A program made the translations under genes and the position numbers. The notes beneath the pieces are model-generated. The model was not told the DNA's origin. It saw only the letters and a list, made by a program, of their open reading frames with translations, and did no database searches. Below are positions 58,823 to 64,000 of a DNA stretch of 64,000 nt, one piece after another. Location of the stretch: positions 17,128 to 81,127 of the forward strand of contig JBHGBM010000016.1 in assembly GCA_041946965.1 (NCBI GenBank). Direction: 5' to 3'. This stretch comes from JBHGBM01 sp041946965. Its GTDB lineage: Bacteria > Acidobacteriota > Terriglobia > Bryobacterales > Bryobacteraceae. The stretch's first letter is position 1. Each line of letters begins with the position of its first letter.

Positions 58823-60295
58823 GTGAGCGGGCGCCTGGATTCCTGGAAGGAAATTGCTGCCTACCTGAAGCGCGGCACCCGCACCGTGCAGCGTTGGGAG
58901 CGCGAGGAAGGGCTGCCGGTGCACCGGCTGGTGCACGACAAACTCGGCTCGGTTTACGCCTACACCGCCGAGATTGACGCCTGGTTCGCCGGCCGGAAGG
59001 GAGAGCCGGAGACGAAGGAAGCCTCCATCGCGGTGCTGCCTTTCGCCGATATGAGCCGCGAGAGGGACCAGGGCTATTTCTGCGAGGGGATGGCGGAGGA
59101 GATCCTCAACGCCCTGAGCCGTGTGCGGGGCCTGCGGGTGGCCAGCCGCATGTCGTCGTTCCAGTTCGGGGCGGAAGCGGCGGACGTGCGCGAGGTCGGC
59201 CGGCGGCTGCGGGTGGCCTCGGTGCTGGAAGGCAGCGTGCGCAAGTCCGACGGCGGCCTGCGCATCGGTGTCCGGCTCAGCGATGCCGCCACCGGCTTTC
59301 AAAGCTGGTCCGGCAGCTACGACCGCCCGATCAGCCACGTGTTCGCCGTGCAGGACGAGATTGCGATGAGCGTGGCGCGCGAGCTGGAAGTCACCCTGGT
59401 TCCCGGCCGGCCCGCTACCAACAACGTGGAAGCCTACGACCTGTACCTGCGCGGGCGCAGCTTTTACTACCGCTACGGCCCGCGCGACGTGCAGTTCGCG
59501 CTGGAGATGTTCACGCGGGCCATCGAGCGCGATCCGCAGTACGTGCTGGCGCACGCCGGCGTGGCGGATTGCTGGTCTTACCTCTTCATGTACGCGAACG
59601 GCGCGGAGCGCGCCCGGCAGGAAGCCGACGCCGCCGCGCGCCGCGCGGTGGAACTGGACCCGGCGAGCGCGCAGGCGCAGGCCTCGCGCGCGCTGGCCTA
59701 CTCCATCAACGGCTGCGACCCGCAGGCGGAGACGGCGTTTGAGACCGCCATGCGGCTCGACCCTGGACTATTCGAGGCCTACTACTTTTACGCCCGGCAC
59801 GCTTTCGTGCGCGGGCAGCGGGAAAAGGCCCTCGGCCTTTATGAGCGTGCGATCGAGGCTCGGCCGGAGGATTTCCAGGCGCCCCTGCTGATGGCGCAGA
59901 TTTACGAGGACCTGGGGAGAAAGGACGAGGCGGACGCCTCGCGCCGCCGCGGCATCGAGTTGGCGAAGCACCACCTCACCTGGAATCCCGACGATGCGCG
60001 CGCCACCTACATGGCCGCCAACGGCCTGGCCGGGGTGGGCGAACTGGCGGAAGGAAGCCGCTGGGCGGACCGCGCCCTGGCCATTCGCCCCGACGACAGC
60101 ATGGTGCTCTACAACTGCGGCTGCGTCTACTCGATGGCGGGCGAACTGGAGAAAGCGCTCAAGTGCCTGGAGGACGCGGTCCACTACGGCCTGACGCAGC
60201 GGGGCTGGTTCGAAAACGACAGCAATCTCGACCCCCTTCGGGGCTACACCCGGTTCCAGGAGTTGGTGGCGAGACTGGAACCTCAGCGTCCGTAA
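58823..60295 (+). CDS. HTH - FlgO/TolB-N-like - TPR regulatory protein
   Basis: A 490-residue protein starting at GTG. Residues 1-60 form a MerR/excisionase-like HTH (LDSWKEIAAYLKRGTRTVQR, WEREEGLPVHR). A FlgO/TolB-N-like domain follows (IAVLPFADMSRERDQGYFCE, GMAEEILNALSRVRGLRVAS, VLEGSVRKSDGGLRIGVRLS). The second half is TPR repeats (AFETAMRLDPGLFEAYYFYA). This combination is common in Acidobacteriota, often with a CadC-like winged helix instead. It probably binds DNA and responds to protein partners; target and signal are unknown. No membrane helix is evident. Confidence 0.85.
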   Translation: MSGRLDSWKEIAAYLKRGTRTVQRWEREEGLPVHRLVHDKLGSVYAYTAEIDAWFAGRKGEPETKEASIAVLPFADMSRERDQGYFCEGMAEEILNALSRVRGLRVASRMSSFQFGAEAADVREVGRRLRVASVLEGSVRKSDGGLRIGVRLSDAATGFQSWSGSYDRPISHVFAVQDEIAMSVARELEVTLVPGRPATNNVEAYDLYLRGRSFYYRYGPRDVQFALEMFTRAIERDPQYVLAHAGVADCWSYLFMYANGAERARQEADAAARRAVELDPASAQAQASRALAYSINGCDPQAETAFETAMRLDPGLFEAYYFYARHAFVRGQREKALGLYERAIEARPEDFQAPLLMAQIYEDLGRKDEADASRRRGIELAKHHLTWNPDDARATYMAANGLAGVGELAEGSRWADRALAIRPDDSMVLYNCGCVYSMAGELEKALKCLEDAVHYGLTQRGWFENDSNLDPLRGYTRFQELVARLEPQRP

Positions 60296-60543
60296 TATGC
60301 CGCGTTCTTAGCTGTGAAATCCGCCCACTTCTCGGGGAGATCGTCCAGGGCGAAGATTGCCGAAACCGGACACACGGGGACGCAGGCGCCGCAGTCGATG
60401 CATTCCACCGGATCGATATAGAGCATCTCGACGGCGGCGAAATTGGCCTCGTCCTTCTTGGGGTGGATGCAATCGACGGGGCAGGCGTCCACGCACGCCG
60501 TGTCCTTCGTTCCGATACAGGGTTCAGCGATAACGTATGCCAT
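60283..60543 (-). CDS. 7Fe (3Fe-4S/4Fe-4S) ferredoxin
   Basis: An 86-residue ferredoxin. The first cluster motif is PCIGTKDTACVDACPVDCIH, with the Cys spacing of FdxA-type seven-iron ferredoxins; the second is ECIDCGACVPVCPVSAI. It carries electrons for cytoplasmic redox enzymes. The start at 60543 is just behind an AAAGG ribosome site and a TATCAA hexamer. Its 3' end overlaps the convergent HTH-TPR gene by 13 nt. Confidence 0.93.
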   Translation of the reverse strand: MAYVIAEPCIGTKDTACVDACPVDCIHPKKDEANFAAVEMLYIDPVECIDCGACVPVCPVSAIFALDDLPEKWADFTAKNAAYYGR

Positions 60544-60640
60544 TGGTACCTTTGATAGCACAGCGGGCGCGCGCCGTAAGGGGCGGAGTGTTGTGAAACG
60601 CACGTATCTGGCTGGCTTCAACATAGGTACACTGGGGGAG

Positions 60641-61525
60641 ATGCCAGCCAAAGTACGGAAAGCCGTGTTTCCCGCCGCGGGTCTCGGAACCCGTTTCCTT
60701 CCGGCCACCAAGGCGCAGCCCAAGGAGATGCTGCCGCTGGTGGATAAGCCCATTATTCAGTACGGCGTGGAAGAGGCATTGCACTCCGGCATCCAGAACA
60801 TCATCATCGTGACCGGGCGGGGCAAGCAGGCCATCGAAGATCACTTCGACGTGAGCTTCGAGCTGGAGAACATGCTGGAATCTCGCGGCAAGCGGGACAT
60901 GCTCTCGATTGTCCGGAATGTCTCCGACATGATCAACGTGTGTTACATCCGCCAGAAGGAGGCGCTGGGGCTGGGGCACGCGGTGCTGCGGGCGAGCGAG
61001 CTGGTGGGCGACGAGCCGTTCGCGGTGGTGCTGGCCGACGACGTGATCGACGCCGAGACGCCCTGCCTCCGGCAGTTGCTGGATGTGCACGACTTCTTCG
61101 GCGCTCCCGTGCTGGCCGTGATGGAGGTCCCGCGCGAAATGATCTCCGCCTACGGCGCCATCGACGCCGAGCCGGTTTCCCACAACGGCTGCAAGGACCG
61201 CGTGTACCGCATACGCGACCTGGTGGAGAAGCCCAAGGTTTCCGAGGCGCCTTCCAACCTGGCGATTATCGGGCGGTACGTGCTTACACCGGAGATCTTC
61301 GGTTCGCTCGAGTGCGTGGAGCCGGGCGCGGGCTCGGAACTTCAGCTTACCGACGGGCTCAAGCATCTGCTGCGGAGCCGGCCGATTTACGCGTACCGCT
61401 TCGAGGGCACGCGCTATGACGCCGGCGACAAGCTCGGCTTCCTGAAAGCCACCGTGGAGTTCGCCCTGCGGCGGCACGACCTGGGCGCGGAGTTTCGCGA
61501 GTATCTCAAGGGCCTGCTGTTATGA
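60641..61525 (+). CDS. galU: UTP-glucose-1-phosphate uridylyltransferase
   Basis: A 294-residue enzyme making UDP-glucose. The nucleotidyltransferase signature KAVFPAAGLGTRFLPATKAQ is followed by PKEMLPLVDKPIIQYGVEEA, IVTGRGKQAIEDHFD, ALGLGHAVLRASELVGDEPF, VVLADDVIDAE and LVEKPKVSEAPSNLAIIGRY. The ATG at 60641 matches the usual GalU N-terminus, although the GGGGGAG before it is unusually close; a GTG at 60593 with GGAG upstream is an alternative. The next gene starts in a 4-nt overlap. Confidence 0.95.
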   Translation: MPAKVRKAVFPAAGLGTRFLPATKAQPKEMLPLVDKPIIQYGVEEALHSGIQNIIIVTGRGKQAIEDHFDVSFELENMLESRGKRDMLSIVRNVSDMINVCYIRQKEALGLGHAVLRASELVGDEPFAVVLADDVIDAETPCLRQLLDVHDFFGAPVLAVMEVPREMISAYGAIDAEPVSHNGCKDRVYRIRDLVEKPKVSEAPSNLAIIGRYVLTPEIFGSLECVEPGAGSELQLTDGLKHLLRSRPIYAYRFEGTRYDAGDKLGFLKATVEFALRRHDLGAEFREYLKGLLL

Positions 61526-62478
61526 CCCCTGTCCCGCTGGAGTTGCCGCTCAGCGCCGCCGAGGCCGTAGCCTTGGGCGCGCTGATCTTCGAGCACACCG
61601 GAAGCCGCCGGCTCACGGACGATCTGCGCGGCAGGCTGGCGGAGCGCGCGGCCGGATTGCGCCTGGAGAGCTTCGTTCCTTACCTGGGCTCGCTCGAACG
61701 GGATCCAGTGCACGAACGGGCGTTCTATCTTGCCGCGGACGCGCGGCAAGGCGCGCCGTTGCTGCTGCGAATAGCCGCCGCTTCGGCGCCCGCCAGCGGA
61801 TTGTATCCGAAGTCGCTGCTGATCGCGCGCGGTCGCAACCTGGTGGTGAACGCATCCCCGTTCGGCCCGGAGGACGAACGCAACGTGCGTGTGTTTGCCG
61901 AGCAGGTGAACCGGGCGTTTTTGCCGCGTCCTCAAGGCTCGCAGACGGCCGTGCTGGCGGCCGGGGGTCGGCCCGAGGCAGTGTTGCCCGGCACCTTCGA
62001 CGCCTTCCGCGCGGTGCTGAAGCGCACGGGGCGGAACATGGCGGCGCTGAACGCGCCGTACGCGGCGGCCCAGTGGGCAGCCATCCGGGCGGGCTGGCGC
62101 GAGGGCTTCACCGTGGAAACCGGGGCCGGACCGGAGGCGGAATACACCAAGTTTCGCGCGGAGCTGCCGCGTGCCTGCGAATACTACGATGCCGTGCGGC
62201 AGGTGCGCCGCGCCTTCGATTTCGAGCTGGTGGTGGACGCCGCCGAAGCGCCGCGCGCCCTGGAGATGTTCAAGACTTCCGGGCGCCTGGTACGCATGGT
62301 GGCCTCGGAGGGGCTCGACCCCGATGTGCCCCGTGCGTATGGCGCCGCGCTGACCCTGACCTACAAGCCGGGCATGACGCTCCCGGGGGGCCGCGTGAAC
62401 CTGCGCGTGGAATTCGGCCCCGAGGACACCCGCGCGGCGGCCGAGGAGCGCATACGCGCCGCGGCGGCGTTATATTGA
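61522..62478 (+). CDS. Conserved-looking protein of unknown function coupled to galU
   Basis: A 318-residue soluble-looking protein without leader or membrane helix. Segments such as LRIAAASAPASGLYPKSLLI, FGPEDERNVRVFAEQVNRAF, then GTFDAFRAVLKRTGRNMAAL and LNAPYAAAQWAAIRAGWREG suggest a folded alpha/beta protein with coding-like codon use. I do not recognise a family. The ATGA overlap with galU suggests a linked role in UDP-glucose-dependent sugar metabolism; that is inference. Confidence 0.7.
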   Translation: MTPVPLELPLSAAEAVALGALIFEHTGSRRLTDDLRGRLAERAAGLRLESFVPYLGSLERDPVHERAFYLAADARQGAPLLLRIAAASAPASGLYPKSLLIARGRNLVVNASPFGPEDERNVRVFAEQVNRAFLPRPQGSQTAVLAAGGRPEAVLPGTFDAFRAVLKRTGRNMAALNAPYAAAQWAAIRAGWREGFTVETGAGPEAEYTKFRAELPRACEYYDAVRQVRRAFDFELVVDAAEAPRALEMFKTSGRLVRMVASEGLDPDVPRAYGAALTLTYKPGMTLPGGRVNLRVEFGPEDTRAAAEERIRAAAALY

Positions 62479-62485
62479 TAGTCCG

Positions 62486-63880
62486 ATGAACCGCAGGGAA
62501 TTCTTGCTTGCGCCGCTGGCCGCGCGCGTCGCCGCGCCGCCGCGCCGTCCGAACATCATCATCTTCCTCGTGGACGACCTCGGCTGGGCCGACGTGGGCT
62601 GCGATGGCAGCACGTTTTACGAGACGCCCAATGTGGACCGCCTGGCCTCGCAGGGCGTGCGCTTCACCAACGGCTATGCCGCGTGCCCGGTGTGCTCGCC
62701 TACGCGCGCCAGCATCATGACCGGCAAGTACCCGGCCCGGCTGCACCTCACCGACTGGATCCCCGGCCGGCGGCAGTGGCCCACTTCCAAGCTGCTGGCG
62801 CCGCAGTTCGAGCAGCAGCTCGCGCTCGACGAAACCACCATCGCGGAGATGCTGAAGCCGCTCGGCTACACCAGCGCCGCGATCGGCAAATGGCACCTGG
62901 GCGGAGGGTCGTACCTCCCGGAGCACCAGGGGTTCGATCTCAACATCGGCGGCACGGAGCGGGGCTCGCCGCCGTCTTACTTCCCGCCTTACCGCATTCC
63001 GGGGCTGGAGCCGCGCAGCGAGCGCGACTATCTCACGGACAACCTCACCGCGCGCGCCGAGCAGTTCATCGAATCCAACCGGAGCAAGCCGTTCTTCCTG
63101 TATCTGTCCCATTTCGCGGTGCACCTGCCCATCGGCGCCAAGCCGGAGGTCGCGGCGAAGTACCGCGCGAAAAAGGTCACCGGCGAGCAGAAGCACCCCG
63201 AATACGCGGCCATGGTGGAAGGCATGGACGACAGCATGGGCCGCATCCTGGCCAAGCTGGACGAGTTGGGAATCGCCAACGACACGGTCATCTTCTATCT
63301 CTCAGACAACGGCGGGCTGCGCTACGAAGGCAAATCCACGGCGCCGATCACGTCCAACGCGCCGCTGCGGGCGGGGAAGGGACACCTCTACGAAGGGGGC
63401 ATCCGCGTCCCCACCATTGTGCGCTGGCCGGGCAAACTGCCCGCCGGGGTGGTCAACGATACGCCCGTGTGCTCGGTGGACCTGCTGCCGACCATCGCGG
63501 AGATGACCGGCGCGAAACGCGGCGTGGTGGACGGCGTGAGCCTGACTCCGGCGCTGCGCAAGGGCGGCGCGCTCAAACGCGACGCGCTTTACTGGCACTA
63601 CCCCCACTACAGCAACCAGGGCGGCGTGCCCGGCGGAGCCGTGCGGCAGGGCGATTGGAAGCTGATCGAGTTCTACGAAGACGGGCACGTGGAGTTGTAC
63701 AACCTGAGGGATGATCCGGGAGAGCGCAACAATCTCGCGCCGAAGCTGAAACAGAAAGCCGCGGAGCTGCGCAAGAAGCTGGATGACTGGCGGCGTAGCG
63801 TGAACGCGGTGATGCCGGCGGTGAACCCGAAGTATGATCCGGCGACGGCGGACCAGGGGCTGACGGGGAAAGAGACGTAG
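62486..63880 (+). CDS. Sulfatase (formylglycine-dependent, Cys type)
   Basis: A 464-residue sulfatase starting MNRREFLLAPLAARVAAPP, a Tat-like leader. Metal ligands DD lie in IIIFLVDDLGWADVG (30-31), and the modification site is CSPTR at 70-74 in the ideal CxPSR-type context (CPVCSPTRASIMTGKYPARL). Further family motifs are SAAIGKWHLGG, VIFYLSDNGG and RAGKGHLYEGGIRVPTIVRW. It belongs to the arylsulfatase A-like group that removes sulfate from glycans. It is distinct from the first sulfatase (C-A-P-A-R). A TATATT hexamer lies 9 nt before the ATG. Confidence 0.93.
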   Translation: MNRREFLLAPLAARVAAPPRRPNIIIFLVDDLGWADVGCDGSTFYETPNVDRLASQGVRFTNGYAACPVCSPTRASIMTGKYPARLHLTDWIPGRRQWPTSKLLAPQFEQQLALDETTIAEMLKPLGYTSAAIGKWHLGGGSYLPEHQGFDLNIGGTERGSPPSYFPPYRIPGLEPRSERDYLTDNLTARAEQFIESNRSKPFFLYLSHFAVHLPIGAKPEVAAKYRAKKVTGEQKHPEYAAMVEGMDDSMGRILAKLDELGIANDTVIFYLSDNGGLRYEGKSTAPITSNAPLRAGKGHLYEGGIRVPTIVRWPGKLPAGVVNDTPVCSVDLLPTIAEMTGAKRGVVDGVSLTPALRKGGALKRDALYWHYPHYSNQGGVPGGAVRQGDWKLIEFYEDGHVELYNLRDDPGERNNLAPKLKQKAAELRKKLDDWRRSVNAVMPAVNPKYDPATADQGLTGKET

Positions 63881-64000
63881 CTTCAGCGGACGTCCGGCCG
63901 GTGACAGGAGCCGCTACGCCGCAGGGCTAGGGCCGGCTAGACCGAAGTTCCACCCCCCAACTTGAGGCGAGTTGTTGATTTTACGGGTGTTGGGCATGCA

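Noticed and set aside
63961..63990. CAACT-N7-AGTTG hairpin with a following TTGATTTT as a terminator after the last sulfatase
   Set aside because: The stem is only 5 bp and the T tract is broken, so it is too weak to call; the final 120 bp otherwise show no gene or clear mobile-element end.

Overview
The window is high-GC bacterial DNA with a gene content typical of Acidobacteriota, most likely the Solibacter/Bryobacter side of the phylum. The pointers are an ADOP-type ABC permease at the left edge, two secreted proteins ending in the domain I recognise as TIGR03437 (a Solibacter-type C-terminal domain), an Oar-like TonB receptor with an N-terminal carboxypeptidase-regulatory domain, many secreted Gfo/Idh/MocA, ThuA, sulfatase and GH43-type proteins, and an HTH-FlgO/TolB-TPR regulator. 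These assignments come from reading motifs; no database search was run. I saw no rRNA, tRNA, CRISPR array or intact insertion sequence.

Layout. 1-8.2 kb: end of an ABC permease, an NTF2-like protein, a receiver-only response regulator, a secreted nitrilase-family amidase, a single-chain MmeI-like restriction-modification enzyme and argS. 8.2-14.7 kb: a tightly coupled minus-strand operon (Gfo/Idh oxidoreductase, sulfatase, amidohydrolase), a sugar isomerase-like TIM barrel and a divergent double-ThuA protein. 14.7-25.7 kb: minus-strand envelope genes (His-rich TonB receptor, secreted protein, large TPR lipoprotein, beta-propeller and BACON/IPT-type surface proteins). 25.8-42.6 kb: about half of a flagellar regulon. 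flaG-fliS face right; flgF-orf-flgG-flgA-flgH-flgI-flgJ run left; fliK-flgD-flgE-fliN-fliO-fliP-fliQ-fliR-flhB-flhA-flhF-fliA-fliY-like-swrB-like run right. 42.7-49.3 kb: two YbaK-family deacylases, msrA, a secreted protein, purH, a GT-C type membrane protein and a second Gfo/Idh protein. 49.4-56.8 kb: a coupled plus-strand glycan-use operon (GH43-like, small ORF, TonB receptor, BNR/sialidase-like, GH43 with discoidin-type domain). 56.8-64 kb: a HigB toxin relic, a DapA/NAL-family aldolase, prmA, an HTH-TPR regulator, ferredoxin, galU with a coupled unknown, and a second sulfatase.

How the parts fit. The flagellar block carries the export gate (FliP, FliQ, FliR, FlhA, FlhB, FliO), hook (FlgE, FlgD, FliK), distal rod, P/L rings, late chaperone FliS, FlhF and the sigma-28 factor FliA. 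The MS ring, most of the C ring, the ATPase, proximal rod, filament, stator and FlhG are not here. The promoter sequences suggest a cascade: two diverging sigma-54-type elements (GG-N10-GC) between flgF and fliK, and two diverging sigma-28-type elements between flaG and a secreted BACON/IPT protein. Outside the operons, many first genes have a -10-like hexamer only 5-14 nt before the start codon, which suggests leaderless or very short-leader mRNAs. The most interesting items are this promoter architecture, the 57-bp repeat array in fliK, the minimal FlgD, the SwrB-like gene after fliA, the unknown gene between flgF and flgG, and the solitary MmeI-like enzyme.
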